A stretch of 64,000 nt of DNA from Stieleria tagensis (GTDB taxonomy: Bacteria > Planctomycetota > Planctomycetia > Pirellulales > Pirellulaceae), in assembly GCF_024129865.1 (NCBI RefSeq), contig NZ_JAMYFE010000058.1, positions 1 through 64,000 on the forward strand. Reading direction: 5' to 3'. Below, piece by piece: positions 8,488 through 17,748 of the stretch. The number at the start of each line of letters is the position of its first letter. The stretch's first letter is position 1. The notes beneath the pieces are model-generated. The model saw only the letters and a program-made list of their open reading frames with translations. It was not told where the DNA came from and did no database searches. Made by a program: the position numbers and the translations under genes.

Positions 8488-10503
8488 ATGAGATTGCGAA
8501 CGATTCTTGCTTGCTGCGCTTGCTTGGGAGTTGCGTTTGCGACCTCCGCAGCCGACTCTGACAGTGCCGCCAACGATGTGAGCACCCCAGTTGCGGTGGA
8601 AGCTACGGCGGTTGAAGCTGCGCCCACCGAAGCAGCCCCAGCCATGCAGGCTGAAGCGGCGTTTGAATTTCTGCAAAACTACTGCATCGATTGCCACCAG
8701 GGCGAAGAGGCGGAAGCGGGGCTGGATTTTGATGCCTACACGACGGCGGCCGACGTTGGCGGCGCGATCGAAGCCTGGAATCGGGTTGCTGATCGCGTCC
8801 AGGAAGGTCAAATGCCGCCGGAACACAGCGAGATTCCACCCAACCCAACTCGCAAGGCATTTGTCACCTGGATCCGTCAAACCATCCACGCCGCGGTCTG
8901 TGACGACGGAGTTTCGCCCGGGCGGCCGATGCTGCGGCGATTGAATCGGACGGAATACGCCAACACCGTTCGCGATTTGCTGGGGATTCACATCAACGCT
9001 GGGCATGCCCTGCCGGACGATGGTGCCGGCGGCGAGGGGTTTGACAACGCAGCCGAAACGCTATTTATCTCGCCGATCTACGCCGAAAAATACCTCGCCG
9101 CAGCTCGATCCGCGCTGGGGCACGCTTTGAAGGACCCCGGAGCCCGCGGCAAGATCATTGTCGCCACTCCCGACGACAAACGCAGTCCCCAGCAGGCCGC
9201 GCGCGCAGTGCTGGAAAAATTCCTGCCACGTGCGTTTCGCCGACCACTACGCGACGGCGAGATCGATGAATACCTGGTTTTATTCGACTCGGCCTATGCC
9301 GCCGACCCTTCCTATGAATCGGCCGTTCAGTTTGCGCTCGAAGCCAGCATGGTGTCGCCAAAGTTCGTGTTTTTGTGGGAGGAACCGAACCCAACCGACC
9401 AGCCGGTCCCGGTCACTCAACATGAATTGGCATCGCGGTTGTCGTATTTCCTATGGGCTTCGATGCCGGATTCGGAACTGCTGCGATTGGCCGATCAAGG
9501 CAAATTGGCCGACGAAGCCGTTTTGGCGGAACAGATCAAGCGTATGTTACGCAGCGATGTCGATCGCAACGGCTTGCGACGCGGTGCAAAGGTGCGTGGG
9601 TTTGCCACCAGTTTTGTCGAACAATGGCTGGGAACCCGAGCACTGGGGCGGGAATTCAAACCCGATGCATCCGTTTCACGGCGCTACGACAGCGAACTGG
9701 AAGGCGGAATGAAATACGAGCCGATCTTCTTTTTCGAAGACCTGCTAGCCGACAATCGATCGCTTTTGAATTTGATCGATTCGGATTTCACCTACGTCAA
9801 TCGGCGATTGGCAGACCACTACCGCGTCAAAGGAGAATTCCGCGAGCAACCCAAAAAAGTCGACTTGCCCAAGGACAGTCATCGTGGCGGATTGTTGGGG
9901 ATGAGCGCGGTGCTGGCTGTGTCCTCGTTTCCGCATCGCACCAGTCCGGTGCTGCGCGGCAAATGGATCTTGGACACATTGCTGGGAACACCGCCACCGC
10001 CGCCACCACCGAACGTGCCTGAATTAGAAGAATCGGCGGCCACCGACCAACCGGCATCACTGCGAGAACGTCTGGAGATTCACCGCGCCGACCCGACCTG
10101 TGCGTCCTGTCACTCGATGATGGATCCATTGGGGTTTGGTCTGGAGAACTACGATGTGCTGGGACGTTGGCGGACAGAAGTGGATGAGATTCCGATTGAC
10201 GCCAGTGGCGAACTGCCCGGTGGGATCGAATTTGTTGGTCCCGAGCAATTGAAAGCACTGCTGATGGAGCGGAAGCAACAATTCATCCGCAATCTAACCT
10301 CGAAAGTGCTCGGTTTCGCGCTGGCCCGCGGATTGACCAACGACGACGATTGTGTGGTCGAAGCGATTGGCGAGAAACTGGCACAGGACGATTACAAGGC
10401 ACAAACTTTGGTCCGAGAAATCGTTCACAGCATCCCGTTCCGCTACAAACAAGGTCGCGACGCAAGTATCGGCCTAGAATTAGTCACCACGCCCCACCGG
10501 TGA
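8488..10503 (+). CDS. DUF1592-type planctomycete cytochrome protein (PSCyt1 + DUF1587/1595/1592/1588/1585)
   Basis: A 671-residue exported protein; the signal peptide is at 1-22 (MRLRTILACCACLGVAFATS). An N-terminal c-type heme site CIDCH lies in the PSCyt1 domain (about 50-130). The DUF1587 (LRRLNRTEYANTVRDLLGI) and DUF1595 (FLPRAFRRPLRDGEIDEYL) segments follow, then DUF1592 with LSYFLWASMPD, then DUF1588 with a second heme site CASCHSMMDPLGFGLENYD and the preceding HRTSPVLRGKWILD, and last DUF1585. The order and length are canonical. The family is widespread in planctomycetes, always near a DUF1552 gene, and its chemistry is not established. The partner gene starts 82 bp downstream. Confidence 0.9.
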   Translation: MRLRTILACCACLGVAFATSAADSDSAANDVSTPVAVEATAVEAAPTEAAPAMQAEAAFEFLQNYCIDCHQGEEAEAGLDFDAYTTAADVGGAIEAWNRVADRVQEGQMPPEHSEIPPNPTRKAFVTWIRQTIHAAVCDDGVSPGRPMLRRLNRTEYANTVRDLLGIHINAGHALPDDGAGGEGFDNAAETLFISPIYAEKYLAAARSALGHALKDPGARGKIIVATPDDKRSPQQAARAVLEKFLPRAFRRPLRDGEIDEYLVLFDSAYAADPSYESAVQFALEASMVSPKFVFLWEEPNPTDQPVPVTQHELASRLSYFLWASMPDSELLRLADQGKLADEAVLAEQIKRMLRSDVDRNGLRRGAKVRGFATSFVEQWLGTRALGREFKPDASVSRRYDSELEGGMKYEPIFFFEDLLADNRSLLNLIDSDFTYVNRRLADHYRVKGEFREQPKKVDLPKDSHRGGLLGMSAVLAVSSFPHRTSPVLRGKWILDTLLGTPPPPPPPNVPELEESAATDQPASLRERLEIHRADPTCASCHSMMDPLGFGLENYDVLGRWRTEVDEIPIDASGELPGGIEFVGPEQLKALLMERKQQFIRNLTSKVLGFALARGLTNDDDCVVEAIGEKLAQDDYKAQTLVREIVHSIPFRYKQGRDASIGLELVTTPHR

Positions 10504-10585
10504 CCCCCGAAAGGTCGCCACCCAAACGACGCCGACGACGACGCAGCCCTCCGACGACACAGCCCACCGATCAGGATTCCGAAAC

Positions 10586-12004
10586 GTGAACATCAACGCC
10601 AGCAAACGCACCGTTTTTTTAGATGATGATTCCAACCGCCGACTGCCGTTGTCGCGGCGCACGTTGCTGCGTGGCGTCGGGGCGGCGCTGGCACTGCCCT
10701 GGCTAGAAGCGATGATGCCCACCGGTGCGGTCGCAGCCGAAGCCCTGGCGGCGGAATCCGATGGCGCCCGTCCCAACGATTCGCCACTGCGGATGGCTGC
10801 CCTGTTTGTGCCCAACGGAGTCCGCCAAGACATGTGGACGCCGACCGGCGAAGGCCGTGAATTTGAACTTTCGCCGAGTTTGGAACCGTTGGCAGCGGTC
10901 AAAGATCAACTGTTGGTGCTGTCCAATTTATGGAACCAGGCCAGCAACGTAGGTGACGGCCACTATGTCAAAACATCTGGCTTCCTGACCTGTACCACGA
11001 TCAACAAATCATTGGGCATCGACCTGAACTGCAACGGTCGGTCAATGGACCAAGTCGCAGCGGACTACTCCGGCGCGTTCACTCCGCTGTCCTCCTTGGA
11101 ACTGGGTATCGATCCGGTCACCACCGGCGTCGACACCAATGTCGGTTACACGCGTGTCTATGGGTCGCACATCGCCTGGAGCGGGCCCACCAGTCCGCTG
11201 GCCCGAGAACTGAATCCGCGGTTGGTGTTTGATCGACTGTTTCACGCAGCGAATCCGAAACAGGGAAACCAAAAACGGGATTCAATGTTATTGGACCGCG
11301 TGCTCGGCGATGCCAATGAATTGAAGCGTCGGTTGGGCGCCGCCGACCGTCAACGGATGGATGAATACCTGCAATCGGTTCGCTCGATCGAACAGCGATT
11401 ACAAAAACAAAACGACGGCAGCATCAATCGCTGGCAACCGCTGGTTCAATTGGATGTCAAACAACGCCCACCGGAAGAGCGACCGGATCAATACGTCCAA
11501 CAGGTTCGGCTGATGTTGGACATGATCGCGTTGGCATTCCAAACCGATACCACGCGGGTTTGTACGTTCATGTTTGGCAATGCCGTCAGCGGACGAAATT
11601 TCTCGTTCCTCGACGGTGTGACCGGCGGCCATCACGACACATCGCACCATCAAAACAACGAAGACAAACTGCGTCAGTATCAACTGATCAATCGTTGGCA
11701 TGTCGAACAGTACGCTTATTTGCTGGGCAAACTGCGTGACATGAAAGAGCGTGACGGTACGGTGCTGGACAATTCCATGATTCTGTACGGATCAGGGCTG
11801 CGAGACGGCAACAGCCACAGCCCCCATAACCTGCCGATCTTACTAGGCGGTAGCGGCGGCGGTCGAATCGCCACCGGCCAGCACCTGTCATTCGGCAAGG
11901 ACACACCGTTGGCCAATCTGTACGTCGCCATGCTGCAGGCATTTGGCAGTGACAAGAAGAGCTTTGCCGACAGCACCGATGTGCTGCCAGGCGTGCTTGT
12001 CTAA
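10586..12004 (+). CDS. DUF1552 family protein, Tat-exported
   Basis: A 472-residue protein. The N-terminus has a twin-arginine motif LSRRTLLRGVGAALALPWLE followed by a hydrophobic segment, so export in folded form is likely. The body shows the DUF1552 signatures: AALFVPNGVRQDMWTPTG, the YLQSVRSIEQRL helix, DMIALAFQTDTTRVCTFMF, and the His-rich GGHHDTSHHQNN, with a final NLPILLGGSGGG. These proteins occur as partners of DUF1592 cytochrome proteins and resemble the DUF1501/sulfatase-like fold; catalytic function is unproven. The start ATG at 10586 follows the DUF1592 stop by 82 bp, consistent with one operon ended by the inverted repeat at 12075. Confidence 0.9.
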   Translation: MNINASKRTVFLDDDSNRRLPLSRRTLLRGVGAALALPWLEAMMPTGAVAAEALAAESDGARPNDSPLRMAALFVPNGVRQDMWTPTGEGREFELSPSLEPLAAVKDQLLVLSNLWNQASNVGDGHYVKTSGFLTCTTINKSLGIDLNCNGRSMDQVAADYSGAFTPLSSLELGIDPVTTGVDTNVGYTRVYGSHIAWSGPTSPLARELNPRLVFDRLFHAANPKQGNQKRDSMLLDRVLGDANELKRRLGAADRQRMDEYLQSVRSIEQRLQKQNDGSINRWQPLVQLDVKQRPPEERPDQYVQQVRLMLDMIALAFQTDTTRVCTFMFGNAVSGRNFSFLDGVTGGHHDTSHHQNNEDKLRQYQLINRWHVEQYAYLLGKLRDMKERDGTVLDNSMILYGSGLRDGNSHSPHNLPILLGGSGGGRIATGQHLSFGKDTPLANLYVAMLQAFGSDKKSFADSTDVLPGVLV

Positions 12005-12074
12005 CTGGTGCGGAGGAGGGACCGGCAGATAAACGCAGCCCGACGCGTGAGTGGGGGCTTTAGCCGGTCGCACG

Positions 12075-12153
12075 TTGGTGTGGAGGATTTATTCGACCGG
12101 CTTTGTGCTTCGCAGAAGACCCTCACCGGGGTCGGATAAATCCTCCACACCAG
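12075..12153. terminator. long inverted repeat between convergent genes
   Basis: Arms at 12075-12098 (TTGGTGTGGAGGATTTATTC...) and 12130-12153 pair at about 22 of 24 positions around a 31-bp loop. The element lies between the DUF1552 gene and the convergent DUF2007 gene, a typical place for a bidirectional terminator. It lacks a long T-run, so it may instead be an RNA-stabilising hairpin or a small repeat element. Confidence 0.55.
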
Positions 12154-12204
12154 CGCCGTTGAAGTTGCGCGATCGCACTCACCCATCGGTTAGGCACAAG
12201 GGCC

Positions 12205-12444
12205 TCATTCGACAGGTTCGATTTCGGCGATCACTTGACGGGCACGCTCGGCGTCGGACTCCAGCGTCTGGATGCGAACCACCCCTGGTGCTTCGGCGCG
12301 GAAACCAGAGGTGAATCCGCCGGTCGCGATGGCGCGTATCCCGGCATCTTTCAAGACAGACACCAAGATCGTTGCCGCCACTTCGGAGCTCCGCTCGGCA
12401 ACGGTTTCCAATTTGGCTTCGTCCAGGTTTTCCGATGGATTCAT
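12205..12444 (-). CDS. DUF2007 (signal-transducing protein-like) domain protein
   Basis: A 79-residue protein. It contains the DUF2007 pattern: a first half with ERSSEVAATILVSVLKDAGI, a middle strand IRAIATGGFTSGF, and a final strand-helix VRIQTLESDAERARQVIAEI. The family has a ferredoxin-like fold, is annotated as 'putative prokaryotic signal transducing protein', and is often fused to or placed near regulatory modules; the ligand is unknown. It has no signal peptide and is presumably cytoplasmic. It is transcribed toward the DUF1552 gene and may share a transcript with the sialidase-like gene that starts at 13540, 40 bp separating them. Confidence 0.75.
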   Translation of the reverse strand: MNPSENLDEAKLETVAERSSEVAATILVSVLKDAGIRAIATGGFTSGFRAEAPGVVRIQTLESDAERARQVIAEIEPVE

Positions 12445-12484
12445 GGCATGATCTTGGTGGAGAGTGTGATGTCAAACGGGCCGT

Positions 12485-13540
12485 TTACTCAAAGACGACT
12501 TTGGCCAAATAAATGGCCGTTTTCTCTTCGTGCGATGAGTAGTAACTGACCCACAGCATATCATCTTTCCAAACGAGTCCGGCATAGCTGGTGTCGCCGC
12601 CCGAGGGCAGCGTCAAACACTCGGTCAACGTTGCGTTTTCAGGATCCAACCAAGTCAGCGACGTGCGCACTTTGCCATCGTACAAACGAACGGCCGCCAG
12701 GATTCGCCCGTCTGGCAATTGAATCATATCCGGACCACCGATGCGAGCGTTCATGCTGGTCCATTGCCATTGGTCATAGGGAGGATTCGACTTGCCCAAG
12801 AACGCCATCTTGTCGCCGGTCTCATGCCGAAACAAACACAGCGCCGAATCATCTTCCAAAAACAGGATCACATCCTCGCCGACGCCGCGTTCCAAATTCA
12901 CTTCGGGGATCAGTGCGTCGTAGTTTGCGCCGTCGCTACTGCGATAAAACCTTGCCGAACGTTTTTCGCGTTCTCGGCCGGTGGCGTAGCCCATGCTGTA
13001 GCAAACATCATTGTGCCATTGGGCGCGCCACAGCCAGAAACCTGGATCGCCGATCCGCTTGCCATCGGTCCATGAGTTTCCCTGGTCGGCGGAGAACCAG
13101 ACCATCGAATGGTAACGGATCGGTTGGTCGGCTTGCATGCCCGCACCGTTCAGCATCAAGCGGCCGTCCGGCGTGACAGACAGTTTTGCGTCACGCAGAT
13201 CTTCCACGGGGTCCGTGACCAAGGCGATCGACGTCCACGTTTCGCCGTCCTCGGATCCCAGTATCCGCAATGACCCATCGGGGGAAACATGCCGGCTGCC
13301 CTCGCGAAAGACACAGTACCAACGCCCCTGATGAAACAGCAAATCCGTGAATGCATTGTGCGGTGCCTGATCCCAAATCCGTTTGACGCTGACCAATCGC
13401 GGTTGCGACGGGCCGCCCGGATCGGCTTGATCATCTGATTCGGATTGGGCGATCACAATCGGTTGCATCCCGATCGGTGCAACGAGAGCCAATAGGAACA
13501 GTGTCGATTGCAACAGAAAATTTCGAGTCGTCGAGTTCAT
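12485..13540 (-). CDS. exported sialidase-like (BNR-repeat) protein
   Basis: A 351-residue product with an N-terminal signal segment (LLQSTLFLLALVAPIGM...). The mature part shows repeated Asp-box-like motifs of the sialidase superfamily: SEDGETWTSI, SADQGNSWTDG and SSDGANYDAL. They are spaced as in a six-bladed propeller, with FREGSRH near the expected first catalytic Arg. Exo-alpha-sialidases cleave terminal sialic acids, but many planctomycete members lack confirmed activity, and the Arg triad cannot be fully assigned by eye. The cell location would be periplasmic or secreted. Upstream is a repeat element and the ECF sigma gene, divergently oriented. Confidence 0.7.
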   Translation of the reverse strand: MNSTTRNFLLQSTLFLLALVAPIGMQPIVIAQSESDDQADPGGPSQPRLVSVKRIWDQAPHNAFTDLLFHQGRWYCVFREGSRHVSPDGSLRILGSEDGETWTSIALVTDPVEDLRDAKLSVTPDGRLMLNGAGMQADQPIRYHSMVWFSADQGNSWTDGKRIGDPGFWLWRAQWHNDVCYSMGYATGREREKRSARFYRSSDGANYDALIPEVNLERGVGEDVILFLEDDSALCLFRHETGDKMAFLGKSNPPYDQWQWTSMNARIGGPDMIQLPDGRILAAVRLYDGKVRTSLTWLDPENATLTECLTLPSGGDTSYAGLVWKDDMLWVSYYSSHEEKTAIYLAKVVFE

Positions 13541-13589
13541 CAGCGGTTTTGCCTGCAGGGTGGGGGAAGGAGGGAAGCTTTGAAGCCAG

Positions 13590-13682
13590 CGCTTTTGCGT
13601 GGGGCATTGGTTTTTGCTAACCCGACGCGTCAGCGAGGGATCGCGTCAACCGGCGAAATCCCTCGCTAATGCGTCGGGTTAA
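13590..13682. repeat. intergenic palindrome, family A copy 2
   Basis: Left arm CTAACCCGACGCGTCAGCGA (from 13617) and right arm 13656-13682 ending TGCGTCGGGTTAA are inverted around about 14 bp. Upstream lies the shared leader GCTTTTGCGTGGGGCATTGG and a T-run. It is the same family as 2430 and 26304. Confidence 0.8.
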
Positions 13683-13831
13683 GATCCAAGCGAAACTTCA
13701 AAAAAGGGGGGGCAGGGGAAGGCGGGCAGGTGGGACGGGACAACGTGCGTCGCCCAATTTTCTGCGAGGCATCACTACAGAAACAATCGCAGCAAGCTCA
13801 GCAGCGCACGACAAACCACTATACTGCAACG

Positions 13832-14344
13832 ATGGATCAAGCGATTGTCATTCGAGTGTTGTTGACCGAGCGAGCGAAATTTTTGGCGCATGCTTGGTCC
13901 ATCCTGCGCGATGAGCATGCTGCCGAGGACATCTTTCAAGAGGTCATGTTGCTGGCGGTCGATCGCAGCGACCAGATCGACAGCGAGCCGGCGCTGATCG
14001 CCTGGGCCAGAACCGCGACCCGGTATCGTGCGTTGCATTGGATTCGCGACCGGAAACTGGAACACTTGACACTCAGCGAAGAACTGTTGGCATCGCTGGA
14101 GACGCATTGGGAGCAATCGGACGACAGCACCAGTGAAGAAACGATTACGGCGCTGCGAGCATGCATTGAAACGATGACACCGCGTTCCCAACAGATCGTG
14201 GCGCTTCGTTACGGGCAGGGCTTGAGCGGCAAACAGGTCGCCGCAACACTTGACCGCAAGGCACAGACGGTTTATATGGCTCTTAGCCGCATCCACCAAA
14301 GGCTTAGAGATTGTGTCCAGTTACGTTTGACAAAAAACATCTAA
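13832..14344 (+). CDS. ECF-type RNA polymerase sigma factor (planctomycete family)
   Basis: A 170-residue product from ATG 13832 (MDQAIVIRVLLTERAKFLAH). Region 2 is visible as FLAHAWSILRDEHAAEDIFQEV with the usual 'D..AEDI.Q.V' core, followed by ALIAWARTATRYRALHWIRD. Region 4 is TPRSQQIVALRYGQGLSGKQVAA plus a final helix VYMALSRIHQRLRDCV. This matches the short ECF sigma factors of the Rhodopirellula/Verrucomicrobium type. An upstream in-frame ATG (13730) would add 34 residues unlike the family. The stop TAA directly abuts the ATG of the FecR-like gene, so translation is coupled and that protein is the likely anti-sigma or co-sensor. Confidence 0.9.
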   Translation: MDQAIVIRVLLTERAKFLAHAWSILRDEHAAEDIFQEVMLLAVDRSDQIDSEPALIAWARTATRYRALHWIRDRKLEHLTLSEELLASLETHWEQSDDSTSEETITALRACIETMTPRSQQIVALRYGQGLSGKQVAATLDRKAQTVYMALSRIHQRLRDCVQLRLTKNI

Positions 14345-15901
14345 ATGCCACAGAAAGCCCACGATTCACCGAGCCGGAACGATAGTGATAGCGATTTCCT
14401 GTCGCTTTCGCTGCAGTATTTGGAAGGTGAATTGGAAGCCGCGGATGTTCGGCGGCTTGATCGGATGATGAAATCGGATCAGCAAAAACAAGCATCGTTC
14501 GTGACGCTGTGCATGCAGTCGCAATTGCTGCGTGAACCGCTACGTCATCGATTGAATGATTCCCAATTGGCCGAATCCGAGTTGTTCGAATGCTCGTTTC
14601 AGCCACCCGTTCCAACCTCATCGGTCGTTGACGATTCACGTGCCGAAGCGCTGGCCGGTTTTCCCTACGTCTGGTGTGCGCTAGCTGCGGTTGTGTTGTT
14701 GGCGGTTTCATTGACGTGGCGGATGCAGCCCCAGCCGATCACTGAATTCGATCGCATTCGCACCTCCGACGTCGTGGCCGTGGTGTCCAACGCCGTCGGC
14801 CAGGTCACGATCAACGGCAAACCCGTTCACTCCGGCAGCAAGGTCTATGCCGGCGTCACACTCCGCACCGTCAGTTCGACGTCGTCTGCGGATTTGATCT
14901 ATCCCGATGGCACCACGTTCTTCATGGCGGGTCCGGCGACCTTGCAAGTGAACGGTTCCAGTGGGCAAAAGAAGCTGTTCCTCAGCAACGGCAACCTTTG
15001 CGCGACCATTCACAAGCAGCCATTTGGAAAACCCACCCTGATTTCCACGCCCGATTCCGAGTTGGAGATGAACGACACCAACTTTGGCATGTCGACATTG
15101 CCCGAGACCACCGAAGTCATGGTGACGAGTGGTTTGGCGACGCTGAGACGCACGCGTGACGGCGAAATGATCGAAGTCCGTTCGGGACAATTCGCCCGCT
15201 CGGAATCATCCGGCGGCAAACTACAGATTGAGTCTCGTCAGGGCGTTCCCGTTCAATGGCAGGCCCACCTGAACGCAAAACGGATGGAAGACTGGCCGAT
15301 TGGGATGTTGGTTCAATCCGAGATTTCCGGTGCTGCGATGATGACCGCTACCGACGACGCGTCAGAGTTTTATTCCTTGGCGACCCCCAAGTGTTGGACC
15401 AGCGGAATTGTTCAAATCACGGAAACGAGCGTGCTGAACTTGCGCATCAGAATCGCCAAGCCGGGGTTCTATCAAATCATGATCGGGGTGCGAGGGTTTG
15501 ATTTCAAACCGACCGCGCTGACGGGGAACTACGAATACCAAGAGCGAAACTTTGATCAAGTGCCGGCCAATCAGTGGCGAAACCTGTCGATTCCGCTCAG
15601 TCAGTTCAAAAAGGCCGGTTCCGACGGCAACCAGTTTTTCAAGGATCGCCCGGCCGTCTCGCCGGCGGCGGGAGACGTGGTGTATTTCGTCTACATTAGC
15701 TCTCAAACCGTCGACCGCGGAATCATGATCGACGAAATGTCGATCACCCAAGAGCCACCCGCGGCCCAGACCAACAGGCGCCGAGCTCGCAAAGCTCGTG
15801 ATCAATCGGACCGGGTTCGCAGAGACCGGCGACAAAAGGCCGGAACAAACTGCCGCCGGGCTCGGAGAGCCCTCAAACTACCCCAATTGGTCTCGCAGTA
15901 G
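14345..15901 (+). CDS. FecR-type transmembrane regulator (anti-sigma partner) with C-terminal sensor-like domain
   Basis: A 518-residue protein. Residues 1-90 form a cytoplasmic helical part (SLQYLEGELEAADVRRLDRM) like anti-sigma N-termini. One membrane segment follows at about 103-120 (VWCALAAVVLLAVSLTW), then a FecR domain around 140-300 (SKVYAGVTLRTVSS, GQKKLFLSNGNL, ISTPDSELEMNDTNFGM). Residues 310-470 form a beta-rich domain resembling a galactose/carbohydrate-binding sandwich (WRNLSIPLSQFKKAGSDGNQ), and the tail is very basic. It starts on the base after the sigma stop codon. It probably senses a periplasmic polymer and controls the adjacent ECF sigma. No TonB receptor is nearby, unlike classical FecR systems. 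Confidence 0.8.
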   Translation: MPQKAHDSPSRNDSDSDFLSLSLQYLEGELEAADVRRLDRMMKSDQQKQASFVTLCMQSQLLREPLRHRLNDSQLAESELFECSFQPPVPTSSVVDDSRAEALAGFPYVWCALAAVVLLAVSLTWRMQPQPITEFDRIRTSDVVAVVSNAVGQVTINGKPVHSGSKVYAGVTLRTVSSTSSADLIYPDGTTFFMAGPATLQVNGSSGQKKLFLSNGNLCATIHKQPFGKPTLISTPDSELEMNDTNFGMSTLPETTEVMVTSGLATLRRTRDGEMIEVRSGQFARSESSGGKLQIESRQGVPVQWQAHLNAKRMEDWPIGMLVQSEISGAAMMTATDDASEFYSLATPKCWTSGIVQITETSVLNLRIRIAKPGFYQIMIGVRGFDFKPTALTGNYEYQERNFDQVPANQWRNLSIPLSQFKKAGSDGNQFFKDRPAVSPAAGDVVYFVYISSQTVDRGIMIDEMSITQEPPAAQTNRRRARKARDQSDRVRRDRRQKAGTNCRRARRALKLPQLVSQ

Positions 15902-16374
15902 GCTGCGAAACGGACCCGACGTATCAGTCGGGCGCCGCTCAAGGGGCCGGTAAATCGCGTCATTTTGCCAGGGAGTGACGATCCACGCCGATGGACTTCA
16001 TAAATTCTTGATTTTTGATGTCGACATCTGTGGGGTCTTTGGGATTACCACTGGGAAACCAGTCGCAGCCTCATGCAGAAACAGCCTCCTCTTGGGGAAT
16101 TCGCGGCGAGCTTTCGCCGAACCATATGCACTTTTGTGCACATGGATTCGCCATTGATTGCTTCGTCGATGAATTTTTTCACCCCGTGACAGAGCCAGCG
16201 TCTGTCAATGAGATCCATTCTCAAGAAATAACGTTCTTTTTCATTGCTAATCAGACGTTTTTTGTTGTTGTGGAATATCCGGTTCTATAGACTGCGATTC
16301 AATGGGGCGATCCGCCCCTTCCCGCCGCGCCTAACGCGCATTTACTTTCCTGCCATTAATTTTGTGAGAACGCG
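15902..16374. other. 473-bp intergenic leader before the DUF1559 gene
   Basis: No convincing gene. A sigma-70-like pair, TTGTTG at 16262-16267 and TATAGA at 16286-16291 (18-bp spacing), could drive the DUF1559 gene. It is followed by a small GGGGCG/CGCCCC hairpin at 16303-16317. A 91-codon ORF at 16015-16290 has no recognisable features and I do not call it. Confidence 0.35.
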
Positions 16375-17619
16375 ATGAAGAGAAGGCTTAAGCCGACGTC
16401 CGGCTTTACGCTCGTTGAGCTACTGGTCGTGATCGCCATCATTGGGATTCTTGTGGGGCTGCTGTTACCGGCAGTCCAAGCGGCTCGCGAAGCTGCTCGA
16501 CGGATGAGTTGCAGTAACAATTTCAAGCAACTCGGGTTGGCCATGCACAACTACCATTCGGCCTTTAAACAGCTTCCGCCGCACGGCGGGGGAACTGGAA
16601 AGGGTCTTGAAACGCCACCTGCATGGTGGCGTGCCAGTGACACCGCAAACCGGTTGAGTTTGAGTGTTCACGTGCCGATGACGGCTTACTTCGAGCAACA
16701 AGGTTTGTGGGAACAAATCTCGAACCCCAGCACTCAAACCGTCACCGGTGCACCACCACCCAACGGCGTGTGGCCGGCGATGGGGCCAAGCCCCAAGTCG
16801 TATTCAACCAACCCTGGCTACATTCCTTGGCAAACCGAGTTGCCGATGTTGCGTTGCCCCAGTGACCCCGGACAGGGATTGCCAGGACGCGGGCGAGTCA
16901 ACTACGGACCTTGCTTGGGTGACGCGCCGCGAAGTTATATCACCGCGCACTATGATTTGGCGGAGATGATTCCCAGCACCAATGTGGGAAATGTCCGCAA
17001 TGCCAAATCGGTTCACCGCGGATTCTTCGCTCCCTATTCCGAATTCAAATTCCGCGACGTGCTGGACGGATTGTCCAACACCATTGCGATGGCTGAAATC
17101 GTTTCCAACTTGGGTGACAACGCCATCAATGGTTCGCTTTCCTGGGACGCTGGCGGTGGCGGCAACGATTCCGCGGACGACCCGTTGCACTGTGTCAACT
17201 CGATGGAAATTGACCCCGCACGACCTCAGTTCTGGTGCAACGCCACCACCAGTGCCGGTTGCACCCCGCCGGTCAGCATCGTCAATGGCGAAACCAATGG
17301 ACGCGGTATGAGCTGGGCGTCGGCATTCCGATTGTCAATCTCAGCGGTGTTCACCGTGCGTCCGCCCAACAGCGAGTTGTGCATCGGACAATGGGCTGAC
17401 GGTACCGGACCATTTGGTCCCAGCAGCCATCACCAAGGTGGCTGTCACATCCTGATGGGTGATGGTGCAGTGACATTCATCAGCGATTCGATCGAAGCGG
17501 GCAACCAGAGCTCGCCAGTGCCAAGCAACGTCACCCCGGGCATCGAAAGCCCATTCGGGTTGTGGGGAGCATTGGGAACAAAAGCCAGCAAAGAGGTGAT
17601 CCAAGAATCATTCCAGTGA
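16375..17619 (+). CDS. DUF1559 protein with type IV pilin-like N-terminus
   Basis: A 414-residue protein. Residues 9-33 give a prepilin cleavage/methylation motif: [20 protein letters not shown]. This is followed directly by the DUF1559 hallmark [19 protein letters not shown] and [13 protein letters not shown]. The C-terminus carries the H-X9-DG motif ([17 protein letters not shown]). The family is massively expanded in planctomycetes; processing by a prepilin peptidase and display on the cell surface or periplasm is expected, role unknown. It is followed by a terminator-like hairpin and a small lipoprotein gene, a pairing that recurs in this phylum. Paired cysteines ([10 protein letters not shown]-like region) suggest disulphides. 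Confidence 0.9.
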   Translation: MKRRLKPTSGFTLVELLVVIAIIGILVGLLLPAVQAAREAARRMSCSNNFKQLGLAMHNYHSAFKQLPPHGGGTGKGLETPPAWWRASDTANRLSLSVHVPMTAYFEQQGLWEQISNPSTQTVTGAPPPNGVWPAMGPSPKSYSTNPGYIPWQTELPMLRCPSDPGQGLPGRGRVNYGPCLGDAPRSYITAHYDLAEMIPSTNVGNVRNAKSVHRGFFAPYSEFKFRDVLDGLSNTIAMAEIVSNLGDNAINGSLSWDAGGGGNDSADDPLHCVNSMEIDPARPQFWCNATTSAGCTPPVSIVNGETNGRGMSWASAFRLSISAVFTVRPPNSELCIGQWADGTGPFGPSSHHQGGCHILMGDGAVTFISDSIEAGNQSSPVPSNVTPGIESPFGLWGALGTKASKEVIQESFQ

Positions 17620-17656
17620 GCCTGGAGTGAAGTTTGTGAAACCTATCCCTTGAGCC

Positions 17657-17699
17657 AACTTGTCTCTTCCGGCCAAGCCAGGAGAGGCAAGTTTTTTTT
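17657..17699 (+). terminator. intrinsic terminator after the DUF1559 gene
   Basis: The stem AACTTGTCTCTTCC (17657-17670) pairs with AGGAGAGGCAAGTT (17680-17693) around a nine-base loop, followed by eight T residues (17692-17699). This is a textbook rho-independent terminator. It lies between the DUF1559 gene and the small lipoprotein, so the latter may be expressed by read-through or from its own promoter. Confidence 0.85.
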
Positions 17700-17748
17700 C
17701 TGTTTCGTTAAAATCACCCTTTCGAACAACACACTCTTTGATCTTCTG

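Noticed and set aside
10689-10704. Sigma-54-like TGGCACTGCCCTGGCT inside the DUF1552 gene
   Set aside because: It lies in coding sequence encoding the Tat signal region, and the -12 half is a poor fit. Short motifs of this kind occur by chance in GC-rich genes.
16015-16290. 91-codon plus-strand ORF before the DUF1559 gene
   Set aside because: No ribosome site, signal or domain, and it overlaps the putative promoter of the next gene.
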